DNA of 29,028 bases, taken from positions 20,367-49,394 of the forward strand of contig MU631668.1 of NCBI GenBank assembly GCA_026770615.1, read 5' to 3'. The position numbers were made by a program, and so were the translations under genes. The notes below the pieces were generated by a model. It made no database searches. It was not told where the DNA came from and was given only the letters and a program-made list of their open reading frames with translations. Below are positions 18,779 through 28,565 of the stretch, piece after piece (the stretch's first letter is position 1; each line of letters opens with the position of its first letter). Source of the DNA: Pavlovales sp. CCMP2436 (lineage: Eukaryota > Haptophyta > Pavlovophyceae > Pavlovales).

Positions 18779-18916
18779 ATCCCAGCGTGCCCCCGTCCCC
18801 GTGGATCCGGAGTGCCGGTGCCGCTTCGGAACCTCCGTCGGCCCCACCCTTAATTCTCGGTATCGTCCATGCGCACCGTACAGTATAAATTATAGCATAT
18901 AATTTATTCCTCGCCA

Positions 18917-19800
18917 TCCTGAAACGGCCGGATTGCGCTGCCCGCTCGCGAGGCAGCCCGATGGGCTGCCTCGCAAAGCTGTTGTACGCACTGCTATTGG
19001 CCACCTCCATCACGGACGCTTCATCTACTAACTCATCCACCGTGCCTCCGCGCGGTTGCTCGCGCCATGCGCGCGTGAACAAGTTCATGGCATTCCAAAC
19101 CCAAACCCGCCACCAAGTGGACTCGCTCGCGCTCGACGTCTCGGCTCCTTCGGCTCCATCTTCAACCAGTCCTTCCAAAGTGCCCCCGCGCTGCAGCCCG
19201 CGCCCCGCACGCGCGAACGAGTTCACGGCATTCAAAACCCCGTCGCTTCCTAGTGACACGCCGACGGTGAGACCACCAATGAACTTGCTCGCTCGCGCTC
19301 GACCGGACGGCCTCGCGTTGCCTGGTTTGGCTCCTTCGGCTCCTTCTTCAACTAGTCCTTCCACCGCGGCCCCGCGCGGCGGCCCGCGCTCTGCACGCGC
19401 GAACAAGTTCACGGCATTCAAAACCCAAACCCGCCATCAAGTGGACTCGCTCGCGCTCGACGTCTCGGCTCCTTCGGCTCCCTCTTCAACCAGTCCTTCC
19501 ACCGCGCCCCCGCGCTGCGGCCCGCGCTCTGCACGCGCACACGAGTTCTCGACATTCAAAACCCCATCGCTTCCCAGCGATACATCACCGCTGGGATCAC
19601 CAATGGACTCGCTTGCTCGCGCACCGGGCGGCCCCGCGTTGCGCAGCAACGCCAGCGCTTTGTTTTCGGCTTCCTCATCATCCACCACTTCTACCAGCTC
19701 CCCACTTCGGCGTAGCACGTAGGAGCCTGCGTTTGGAGCGCTAAGATCAGCCTGACTTGAACTTGAAACGTACCGCCAGCCCGAACCCCCCTACATTAAT
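18917..19800. repeat. Dispersed GC-rich repeat, copy 1, open on both strands
   Basis: The segment starts near CCTGAAACGGCCGG and ends CCGCCAGCCCGAACCCCCCT before TTAATATA. It contains internal tandem subunits of about 130-180 bp (ACGGCATTCAAAACCC motif). Both strands are open: + 18961-19722 gives Ser/Pro-rich repeats (SAPSAPSSTSPS, NEFTAFKT); minus gives acidic repeats (19437-19718 starting LRRSGELVEVVDDEEAENKA, then EGLVEEGAEGAE). The minus reading looks more protein-like to me, but the strand is undecided and no family is recognised. Related copies lie at 22700-22955 and 22965-23716. Confidence 0.65.
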
Positions 19801-19939
19801 ATAATTTATTCCGCTCGAGACCCGTCATCGTCGGTTCATAACGGCGTCACTCTCGCGAGTGAATCCGCCGTTCTCGCAGGTACCTCCAGCTACGCCTGTG
19901 CGCTGAAGGCCCATCATTGACAAAAAATTACATCGTTGA

Positions 19940-20313
19940 GTTGCCGAAGGTGCCCAAGTCCTCACCAAAGTTGCCGTCACCGCGTCAGGCCCACCGGTTT
20001 CTTTTCCCGTCGTCGTCACCACTGCTGCTCTCATCACTCGATCTCGAGTGTTTGCCGGGTTTGCCTACCCAGTTCGCCAGTGGACTGATTACCCTGGTGA
20101 TGAACTCTGGGACGGACGGCCGGTTCAGTCTGCTTTGTTTCCTCGAAGATGCCCAGATCCCTGGGATCCCCGCCAAGGTGGGAAGATTCGCCGATTTCCG
20201 AGAACTTCTTTGGAACGCAATTGTTCAGCACCCAGCTCACCGCTTCACTCCCGCGTCCTCGGTCCCGAGCGGCACCGTCTCGCCTCCTTCTCACAACTGC
20301 TCTCTCTCGACTC
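19940..20313 (+). other. Possible exon or remnant upstream of the ankyrin gene
   Basis: One + frame, open from just after a TGA at 19937, reads like ordinary protein (FAGFAYPVRQWTDYPGDELW, GRPVQSALFPRRCPDPWDPR) and then loses quality near 20230. It is a different frame from the ankyrin gene. I do not recognise it; it could be 5' UTR, an exon or a pseudogene piece. Confidence 0.25.
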
Positions 20314-21315
20314 ATGGTGCTCAACGACGCCCTCATCCACGCGAACGTCCCGCCGCCGCCTCCCGTTGTCGTTGCGCCGCCCGCCGCCCAGCCGCCAGTC
20401 CCGCCCATTTCCCAGCCGCCCGTCGCCCGGCGCAACGCGCGCCAGCCCGCCCGGTCAGAAGGGGGCCCGAGCGGCAAGTGCCCCCAGCGTGCGAGCGCGC
20501 GGCTCGATGCGGCGGCCGAGGTGGCGCTCCCACCGGTACTCCACGCCCTCGCCGGCGACCCGCTCCGCGCCATCCTCAAGCTTCTCGGCGGCGCCGACCT
20601 CATGTGCGCCCGGCTCGTGTGCAAGGACTTCCGCGATCACTCGAGCCCGGCCCAGGAGTTGATGCCCCGATCGGGCTTCCTCCGCACGTGCTCGCTCGCG
20701 GTGTTCGCGTGGGAGCGCTTGCCTGGCTTTGTGCTCGACTTGCGGCGCATGCTCTTTCGCGCCGCGTCCGTCGGCAGCGTGGATGTCCTCGAGGAGCTGG
20801 TTGACAACCGGCAGTGCAAGCTCACAGCAGGCGCGTGCGCGGCCGCTGCTGGGAAAGGGCATCGGGGCGCAGTGACCTGGTTCCACTCGCGTGGCTGCCC
20901 ATGGAACCGCGAGACCTGCTATCAGGCTGCTCGGGGAGGTCACCTCGGGGTGCTGCGGTACGCACACGAGCACGGCTGCCCGTGGGACCGCTACACCTGC
21001 TACCAAGCTGCTGGGGAAGGGCATCTCGAGGTGCTGCGGTACGCGCACGAGCACAACTGCCCTTGGGACTGGCTGATCAGCTCCTATGCTGCTTTACGAG
21101 GACACCTTGAGGTGCTGCAGTACGCGCACGAGCACGGCTGCCCGTGGGACAGCGACACCTGCAGCGCTGCTGCTCGGGGAGGGCACCTCGAGGCACTGCG
21201 GTACGCGCACGAGTACGGCTGTGCGATAAATGTGAACGAATGCCGTGCGGCGGCTGAGCAAAACGGGCACGCTGCGGTGGTGCAGTACCTGCGCGCTGCG
21301 CAGCCGGCCGCATGA
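20314..21315 (+). CDS. F-box-like protein with ankyrin-type HEHGCPWD repeats
   Basis: A 333-residue frame from ATG 20314; the frame is open back to an ATG at 20149 but the extra 55 residues look non-coding. A Pro/Ala-rich N-terminus is followed by an F-box-like segment (GDPLRAILKLLGGADLMCARLVCKDFRDH). About six 27-residue (81-bp) repeats follow, with the pattern GHLEVLRYAHEHGCPWDxxTC. They resemble the degenerate ankyrin repeats abundant in haptophytes, brown algae, pelagophytes and oomycetes, and in giant viruses. By analogy it may bind a partner and link it to a ubiquitin ligase, but that is inference. The high DNA similarity of the repeats suggests recent internal duplication. It is GC-rich and intronless as far as seen. 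Confidence 0.75.
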   Translation: MVLNDALIHANVPPPPPVVVAPPAAQPPVPPISQPPVARRNARQPARSEGGPSGKCPQRASARLDAAAEVALPPVLHALAGDPLRAILKLLGGADLMCARLVCKDFRDHSSPAQELMPRSGFLRTCSLAVFAWERLPGFVLDLRRMLFRAASVGSVDVLEELVDNRQCKLTAGACAAAAGKGHRGAVTWFHSRGCPWNRETCYQAARGGHLGVLRYAHEHGCPWDRYTCYQAAGEGHLEVLRYAHEHNCPWDWLISSYAALRGHLEVLQYAHEHGCPWDSDTCSAAARGGHLEALRYAHEYGCAINVNECRAAAEQNGHAAVVQYLRAAQPAA

Positions 21316-21378
21316 CTGCATGCATGAGCAGCTGCCGCTAATTGAGATGCCTGGAGTTTAGCCTAAGCCTAACTAGGA

Positions 21379-22353
21379 GGCTCTGGCTTAGGTCACCCCC
21401 GGTCAGAGGACGACCATCCTGAGCGCTTCGCCGAAGACAACAACGAAATGTGGCCAGTAAATTTTTAAATATATGTATCTGTACGTAAATTTAATTTACA
21501 AAATGTTGATACGAAAGATTGGCATCATTTAAGAATATTACGCTTAATTTCTGGTGTAATGGAATTGATCTGAACGTTTGGGTTAAGAATATTATGCTTA
21601 ATTTCTGGCGATTAATGATTTTATCAACAAATCAAAAACAGGTGGATTTTTACGTTACATTTCCCTAAAATGTTAATTGCCGCTGGTGGATATTTAGAAA
21701 TAGCTATTCCAATCAGTGCTAGTATCGTATGAATTCAAAAAATATATATATGAATTATTTATGCTTTGAATTCCACTTTTAGAAAACGCATATATGTTTT
21801 TACAAGCGTCATATTCAGATGAAGAAGCTGAGATGAAAATGAGACAAGAAGGTTATATTTTTGATGAAGAACTTTCAAATATACGGAAACCGACTCGCGT
21901 ATGAATTGAATTGTTGAAACATAATGTAAACGTGAATTTTGAAACAAACGGAACTAAATTACGAGGACCACCTTCGTCTCGTGGTGCTACACAGTAGATT
22001 CGTATCTAACTTTTTATAAAAATGGACGTTCAATAACTAACTTGATTCTTAAAATTACATACGAAAAATTCAAAATGCTTTATACTGTATCCAAAAAAAT
22101 TTACATTTTAATATTTTCTTCGTTGTGCTAAATACTGTATTCACCAATCCCCCCTTTTTAAAAAGACCACTTTGTTAGTTACTGATTTACTAACCCACGC
22201 ATTAAAATTTACAAATTTCTGATGAATGTATAGAATAGAGCTCTCCGAGACGAATCCAGCAAGCCTAGAGCGAGTTCTGTCTTCAATTATGGAGGCTCAC
22301 AGTGCTTAGGATGGTCGTCTCCCACTTGCGGACTGACCGTGGGTGACCGAAGC
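21379..22353. mobile_element. AT-rich island between inverted repeats of about 40 bp
   Basis: GGCTTAGGTCACCCCCGGTC...AGGACGACCATCCTGAGC at about 21384-21423 is inversely repeated at about 22313-22353 (with a 12-base insert). The 0.9 kb between is strongly AT-rich, unlike the GC-rich DNA on both sides, and holds a 27-bp near-repeat (AAGAATATTACGCTTAATTT at 21531 and 21586). It is probably a non-autonomous DNA transposon, or foreign or organellar DNA captured by one. No target duplication was found. Confidence 0.5.
21704..21997 (+). pseudogene. 97-codon frame open only if TGA is Trp; unknown product
   Basis: Between TAG at 21701-21703 and TAG at 21995-21997, the only stops in frame are TGA at 21767-21769 and 21902-21904. 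The translation is protein-like (ENAYMFLQASYSDEEAEMKM, EELSNIRKPTRV, IELLKHNVNVNFETNG). TGA as Trp would suggest a mitochondrial origin; otherwise it is a nuclear pseudogene. A second frame just upstream (about 21640-21740, MLIAAGGYLEIAIPISASIV) is also protein-like and also meets TGA. I do not recognise either. Confidence 0.35.
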
Positions 22354-22677
22354 CATAGAGCAAATTAGTGTCATACATAAATTGCTACTTAGTTATGCGG
22401 AATGATACGTGTCGGCGGCGGCCCGTTGAGGCCGTCGCGAGTCATGCAGGTTCATGGACTGAAAGGTACAAGCGGTCCAGGCGTGGCAGATTTAGCTGCG
22501 CACGGCCCGGCGTTGAGAAGCGATGAGAGTCTGATGGGCAGTTACAGTTTTAGCCGTGCCTACAGCTCGTCCCGCAGCGCTGATTCGCGCAGCGGCACGC
22601 CGAACGGATCCTGCGCACGAGCGCGAGCGAGGCAGGCCGGGCGAGAGGGGCGTGAGCAATTGTGCATTAGGCGCATA
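22354..22677. other. Unassigned GC-rich stretch
   Basis: An open + frame (from 22402) and an open minus frame overlap here. The + reading has Ser/Arg- and Ala/Arg-rich runs. No domain is recognised. A (CA)n then (TA)n microsatellite follows at about 22678-22706. Confidence 0.35.
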
Positions 22678-22706
22678 CACACACACACACACGCACATAT
22701 ATATTT

Positions 22707-22955
22707 ATGACCCCATCGCTTCCCAGCGATACGTCACCGCTGGGATCACCAATGGACTCGCTTGCTTGCGCACTGTCGGGCGGCCCTGCGTTGCGCAGCG
22801 ACTCCAGCGCTTTGTTTTCGGCTTCCTCATTATCCACCACTTCTACCAGCGCCAAACTTCGGCGTAGCGCGTAGGAGCCTGCGTCGGAGCGCTAAGATCA
22901 GCCTGACTTGAACTTGAAACGTACCGCCAGCCCGAAACCCCCTACATTAATATAT
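22707..22955. repeat. Dispersed GC-rich repeat, copy 2 (truncated)
   Basis: Only the terminal part is present, from ACCCCATCGCTTCCCAGCGA to CCGCCAGCCCGAAACCCCCT and then ATTAATATATA. On the minus strand it preserves LVEVVDNEEAENKALESLRN. Confidence 0.75.
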
Positions 22956-22964
22956 AACCGACTC

Positions 22965-23716
22965 CGCCATCCTGAAACGGCCGGATCGCGCTGCCCGCTC
23001 GCGAGGCAGCCCGATGGGCTGCGTCGCAAAGCTGTTGTACGCACTGCTATCGGCCACCTCCATAACGGACGCTTCATCTACTACCTCATCAACCGCGCCT
23101 CCGCGCGGTTGCTCGCGCCATGCGCGCGCGCCGAACGAGTTCATGGCATTCCAAACCCAAACCCGCCATCAAGTGGACTCGCTCGCGCTCGACGTCTCGG
23201 CTCCTTCGGCTCCTTCTTCAACCAATCCTTCCAACGCGCCCCCGCGCTGCAGCCCGCGCTCCGCACGCGCGAACGAGTTCACGTCATTCAAAACCCCGTC
23301 GCTTCCTAGTGACACGCCGACGCTCGTGCTTTGCACGCGCGAATAAGTTCACGGCATTCAAAACCCCGTCGCTTCCGAGCGACACGCCCCATCAATGAAC
23401 TCGTTCTTTCGCGCACTGCCGGGCGGCCTCGCGTTGTCGGACGATAGTTCGACCCCTTCGGCTCCCTCTCCAACTCCTTCGGCTCCCTCTTCAACCAGTC
23501 CTTCCACCGCGCCCCCGCGCTGCGGCCCGCGCCCTGCACGTGCAAACGAGTTCTCGACATTCAAAACCCCATCGCTTCCCAGCGATACGTCACCGCTGGG
23601 ATCACCAATGGACTCGCTTGCTCGCGCACTGTCGGGCGGCCCCGCGTTGCGCAGCGACGCCAGCGCTTTGTTTTCGGCTTCCTCATCATCCACCACTTCT
23701 ACCAGCTCCCCACTTC
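22965..23716. repeat. Dispersed GC-rich repeat, copy 3, interrupted by LINE B
   Basis: Runs from CCTGAAACGGCCGGATCG to CACTTC at 23711-23716, then resumes with GGCGTAGCGCGTAGGAGCCT at 27894. A LINE B insertion splits it. It has the same bidirectionally open subunits as copy 1, with a frame difference near 23345 (TAA on +). Confidence 0.8.
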
Positions 23717-23785
23717 CACACATCAATACAACCCAAGCTACCAGAGCAGTGGGGACCCAAACCACCTGTTCAGACAGTCAGTGAC

Positions 23786-24519
23786 GACCAAGGCAACTTC
23801 ATCCAGAAAGCCTGCATCTGCATACCTTTAAGGGAGGCAAACACCCACCACATAGAGGTACCTCAGACGCCAAACGAAAAAACGTTCGAATACCTGGGAC
23901 ACCTCCTACCCACCAACGGTAACTGGCAGGCCCAGGAACGTAAACTTCGGCTAAAGCTGGCACAGGCCATGGGTAAAGTGCATCTCGCGTCAGACAAGAG
24001 GGCATGTCACACACTATGGGCACCCAAACTATCCACCCACGCGACGCCGCGCCGACACTGCTATATTCCATTGGGGCATCGGACCTCTCCGAGGCCTTCC
24101 TACGCGGTGTGCTCACAGCTATAGTGGAGGCGACGCGCCTCCGGTGCACACTGGGGAGCGACATAGCAAGAGAACGCCTGTGCCCCCCCCCCGAACGCGG
24201 TGGCCTAGGGATGGTCGACCCGCGCGCACAGAACGCAGGCGAGAAGGTGACTACCATGCTGCGCCTACTAAACTCACCTGCAGAATCGGCAACCCACGCT
24301 CTAGCAGCACACGCACTGAGAGTAGTCCAGAATGGGGCCCCAGCCCAAGCCAAGGCACGCACCATGCCAACGGCAAGAGGGGCGGTCAGAGGTCTAGCCG
24401 AGGCACCTACGGAAGAGGCGAAGTGGGATTTCTTCGAAAACTATGCACAGTTGCAAGAGACACCTATGGGCGAGCTCCCACCACCCTCCTATGGCCAGGC
24501 CCAGGCCGCATACCTCTAG
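23786..24519 (+). pseudogene. LINE B reverse transcriptase C-terminus
   Basis: KTFEYLGHLLPTNGNWQAQE (about 23880-23940) matches the YLG motif after the RT palm. A frameshift near 24030 leads to PPERGGLGMVDPRAQNAGEK (about 24190-24250), the usual thumb or connection segment of LINE ORF2, ending at TAG 24517-24519. Confidence 0.7.
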
Positions 24520-26580
24520 TATCAGCGACTGCCCTCGCAGCAAGGACCGCAGGAAGCACACTCAGGCTTGTACAACCACGCACCAGCGGCAATCCCCCCG
24601 GTGCCGGAGACACGGACAGACAAATGAGAATATTAAGCGAAGTAGAAGAGGATATACTGCGAACGGGAGGCACCAACGTACGAGATACACTCCTCCGACT
24701 CCAAACCTACCTCCCAGCGGTTGCGAACATCCCCGGAAGAGTAACGGTAATGGTAGCAAACGTACTATTCACAGAAGAGTACCTACCACTGTTTCTGCAC
24801 CTCAACGACAAGACACGGAGCAACATCCTGCGGCTGATCCTCCCTGCACTCACGACGACTATATGTGGCTCAATGGCATATACGTTTGTGACACGCCACA
24901 CACCACTCATCCATGCGTTCAGACACCAACCACCGACGACAGCACAACCACGACTATGCGCCACGCACGTCGGGGTTACGACTCATTTATCGACCCAGGA
25001 CAAAACGGACCGGCAAGAGCTGCCAGCGCAGCGTGCTTCTACGTGCTAGCACCACACCAACCCATACATGCGGCAGAAATACCAGAGGCACATATCCTCA
25101 CGAGCACATTCCCCGGAGATCAGACAGTCGCCAACGCAGAGTGCAATGCAGCCACACTGGCCCTACAGGCCCTGACCTACGAGCACCAATTCGATATAGG
25201 ATGGGACCACGACACAGGTGTTAAACGCCTCGACTGGCACAGAAAACACCCTGACCTCAACCCCCACCACACGGATTACGGGAGCCCACGAGCTACGACG
25301 CAAACCCACACTTCTACCGACTACTCACCCTCAAGCAACGAGACGAGGCAACGGGGCGCCTCAGAGAGACATCATACACCACGGCACACACCAAATCTGA
25401 TGACGAAATCCAGGATCCTCGCGTCCCAGGGAGCGATACGAATTAACGCTCTCTCAGGGGCCAGAGTGGTGACAGCAGAAGCGCTCAAGGAAGTTACACT
25501 TCTCTTCGTACCCCACCCAGCTCTAAGAGGACAGACCGAATGCCCCCCCCACCGGCAGCCGGCGGCTGTCATTAAAGTCGTACAGAACGCACTGAGCGAC
25601 TGGGGATCGAAGGCAGTAGCAGTCCGGAGCAAACCCGCCACAGTGGTGCTCACACCAAACACGCTCACAGCTCACAGCTCGGCTATTGCAGACCCAGCAA
25701 CGGGTGCCCTCATCACCTCCGACCAGCGAGCTGCACGATATGCAGTAATAGACAGGGTCGCGAGAAAACGCCTGGAGGCGAGAGGCCCCGTTAAATACGC
25801 CCCGGGTATAGGCCGGATGGACAACGTCGAAGTCAGATGGCAAGAAGAGAGCACGGCATCACTGCGCCTCCCACGCGGCTGGGGAAAAAGAACCCTCAAA
25901 AAGTACACCAAACACATAGCAACCCTGAACCTCGGCTCGCACCGCCACAACACCGAGTGGGCAGCCGAGCACCCGGAGATGGCCACAACTGTGATAAACA
26001 TTGACGGGAAACCCGAGACGATGGCCCTCACCTACACCCTATGCAAGGCACCTGGCCCATCAGACACCAAACACCACCTATACCATGAGTGCCGGGCGAC
26101 AGGAAAGCACCGGGACGACCTCCACGGCGCACTCTGCGCCAAGCTGGCACTGCGCCTAGAACACCCAATAGCTAATGCGCTGGCCAAGCGCATGATGGCA
26201 AGACCAGATTACTACTGAGGACGGATCGGGATGAGCATCAAGGATGAATTCAAGAGAGACAGCGGGGGTGAGGCCCCCAAGCCGGGCGACCTGCACCTTA
26301 TACTCTTTCACCATAGCCTCGAGATGCGCACGCTACGCAATGCCGCGATTGAGACGTCCACGGCGGCAACTAAGGACAAAATATTCGTACATGACGCACA
26401 TAAGTTCAAGATAGCCATGTGGGCCGCCCAGGCAGCTGAGAGAGCAGCCAAAAAGGACACGAACCGATCATCGACAATCACACCCACACGGACCAACCCA
26501 CAGCTGCAGCAGAGAGACGGACGACGAGCCACACAACCGCCACCCCCCCCCACCACCCGTGCGTGCAACGCCACACAACC
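24520..26580 (+). pseudogene. LINE B connection, RNase H and cysteine/histidine region
   Basis: After another frame change (VEEDILRTGGTNVRDTLLRL near 24650) a long frame from about 24950 gives RNase H motifs GYDSFIDPGQNGPARAASAA (first Asp) and ANAECNAATLALQAL (Glu). Further on are ESTASLRLPRGWGKRTLK, shared with LINE A, and TKHHLYHECRATGKHRDDLH, a HxxxHxC-type remnant of the knuckle. A TGA at 26216-26218 is in frame with continuing coding-like sequence (LILFHHSLEMRTLRN, KIAMWAAQAAERAAKK) up to about 26580. Confidence 0.7.
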
Positions 26581-27600
26581 CGATACCCAGAGTCCGCCTC
26601 GAGGCCGTACGGGGTGAGCCACGCCAACGCGAAATGGCAGCCACACAGCAAAATCCTACCCTCACGCCACCAACGGCCTCGCCAGCCATGCCTCACGCGC
26701 CCACACCAAGGCCGCCACGCAAACGGGCGCAGCGCCAAGCCACGCCCGCCACACGCCAGAGGCACTCCCCCGCCACACCTAAGCTGGCCACACCACAGAT
26801 GCCAACACCAGTCACCCCCCCAGGGCCACAAACAACGGCCGCTCCCATCGCACCAAATGGGGCCACGCCACCCACGCACACACGCACATTGCACTCATCC
26901 AAACGGCCAGTGGAAGCCTGCCAGTTCACCGCACCACCTACGGAAGGGGAACAGCCACAGACCCCCGAGCCATCAACAGGGAATACGCCCGCCTCGCTAC
27001 ACGATACCACAGCAAGCTTACCGCGCAAACGCTCACAGAGCCAAGCCAAGCCCGACACCCCACAGCCTAAGCCGACCACTCCACAGCGGCCAACTCCACC
27101 CGGCCCACCGGCGCCACAAGCAGCGGCCGCATGCATCACAGCAGCCGAGGACATGCCGGCGCCTCCTCACCCGCGCACATTGCGTTCATCCAAACGCCCA
27201 CTAGAAGTCAACCAGACTAACCCACCCATGAAACCGGACCAGACACAACAGTCGATCGTGGAACAGGAGTAGACTCGCACGACGCTGCTCCCCACAGACA
27301 ACATCGGAACGACCGCCACCAGAGCCCCACACCACCGTGTTCTGCGCTCATCCATGCGGCCCAAAGCAGCGACACAGACCCACACCAGCAGCCAGCAGAG
27401 GCGCGCCAAAAGCGCAGGAAGAGAGAGGGACAATGCCCAGAAGCCACACCGGCAGAGTCGCGCCACAAGCGCAAGAGGGAAGAACAATGTCCCGAAAACA
27501 CACCCCAACATATCGAGCTCGAGGCCCACCCTCCTGGGGGGGTGGGGTAGACCGGGACTACGCCAAGCCTCCACCGTGTAATTCCTGCTCCTCGTGGGCA
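26581..27600 (+). pseudogene. LINE B proline-rich tail with SSKRP repeats
   Basis: A frame dominated by Pro, Thr, Ala and Gln. It carries three copies of a basic motif, RTLHSSKRPVE (about 26883), RTLRSSKRPLE (about 27175) and RVLRSSMRPKA (about 27338), plus PRKRAQRQA and PRKRSQSQA. The TAG at 27270-27272 is TGG in the inverted copy at 6.5 kb, so the tail originally continued to about 27580. Possibly nucleic-acid binding or nuclear targeting; inference only. Confidence 0.6.
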
Positions 27601-27887
27601 AGAATCACGCGGTGAGATACAGGCTGTCGGAGGTTATTAGTCTGTTTATTATGTGCTACAGGTGCGGCATGAACGCAGGCGAGCTGCATTTTGAGACGAG
27701 GGAGAAGCAGCAGCGGCCGGTCAGCGCGCGCCAGTCAGAGAGTCGTCGATTTTCGTGTGTCTGATCAGCCTCAGTGGTGGGGACGGCATCCGTGTGCTCT
27801 GCTAAGGTCCCTTGATCCGAGTGTTCTCGCAACGCTTGGGTCATGTGGAGACCTGTCAGGGGACGGACGTATTTCTAGATATTTACA
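27515..27887 (+). other. LINE B 3' end with GC-rich hairpin
   Basis: The hairpin CCCACCCTCC-TGG-GGGGTGGG (about 27525-27548) is followed by a non-coding region ending GGACGGACGTATTTCTAGAT. The same hairpin and terminal sequence occur in the copy at 6021-6790, and a diverged form in 6791-7740. Candidate reverse-transcriptase recognition element. Confidence 0.55.
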
Positions 27888-27893
27888 CACTTC

Positions 27894-28000
27894 GGCGTAG
27901 CGCGTAGGAGCCTGCGTCGGAGCGCTAAGATCAGCCTGACTTGAACTTGAAATGTACCGCCAGCCCGAACCTCCCTATATTAATATATATATTATGTATA
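27894..28000. repeat. Dispersed GC-rich repeat, copy 3, remainder
   Basis: GGCGTAGCGCGTAGGAGCCT through CCGCCAGCCCGAACCTCCCT and ATTAATATATATA completes the repeat interrupted by LINE B. Confidence 0.8.
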
Positions 28001-28157
28001 TATCATAATTACAAGTTGAAATGTACAAATTTAGTTATATATAAATAACTATACTGTATATGTTCTTGTGGCGATTTTTTTTTGATACGAACACGGTGCC
28101 CCCCTCCCCCCCCCTCCATCTTTCCTCCTTTCCATTCATCTCTTTCTTCTCTCTCAG

Positions 28158-28529
28158 ATCGAATGGCCCGAGTCAATCCGGCCTTTCCTCGAGCTGCAGC
28201 GCTGAGCGTGGCCGCTTTTCGACTCTGACGGCCAGGCGGCCATCGAAGAGGAGATCGCGCAAAATCACGTTCACCGGCAGCGCCAGGGGGGTCCACGTGG
28301 CCGGTACATCGTGCCTCCCGCCGCGCCTGCGCCGCCCGCGCCGGAGCCTAGCCAGCAGCTTGGACAAGTCATGGGTCGAATGGTGGATATGATCCACCTA
28401 CTCAACCAGCATAACGAGCAGCGAGAGCGGGAGCAGCTGGAGCGCAACCAGCAGCTGGCCTTCTTCCTCCTGGGAGCACCTCCGCCGGCTCAGCGGCAGC
28501 GTCTCCTTTACCCAATCTGGCACAGATGA
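28158..28529 (+). pseudogene. Exon-like fragment with Gln/Glu/Arg-rich helix
   Basis: A long pyrimidine tract ending CTCTCTCAG (28157) precedes an open frame, IEWPESIRPFLELQR, then a TGA (28203-28205), then LFDSDGQAAIEEEIAQNHVH, a Pro/Ala-rich stretch, and a helical MGRMVDMIHLLNQHNEQRER segment, ending TGA 28527-28529. Another frame then reads SPLPNLAQMRAEEEALSAL up to a candidate donor GGTGAGTC near 28565. With one stop and one frame change it may be a pseudogene, or my exon choice may be wrong. Protein family not recognised. Confidence 0.4.
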
Positions 28530-28565
28530 GGGCAGAGGAAGAGGCACTTTCCGCTTTGACTGGTG

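Larger units (their letters stand above)
23717..27887 (+). mobile_element. LINE B: 5'-truncated non-LTR retrotransposon with 6-bp target duplication
   Basis: The 4,171-bp element is flanked by CACTTC (23711-23716 and 27888-27893), and the interrupted host repeat can be followed on both sides. It keeps the end of the reverse transcriptase, RNase H, a cysteine/histidine region, a long proline-rich tail and a 3' UTR. The endonuclease and RT core are missing, as expected from 5' truncation. Relatives of its 3' end occur inverted at 6021-7740. It contains several frameshifts and stops. Confidence 0.85.

Noticed and set aside
26478..26894. Trp/Gly/Cys-rich minus strand frame opposite the LINE B tail
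   Set aside because: Composition is the expected antisense of a proline-rich frame.
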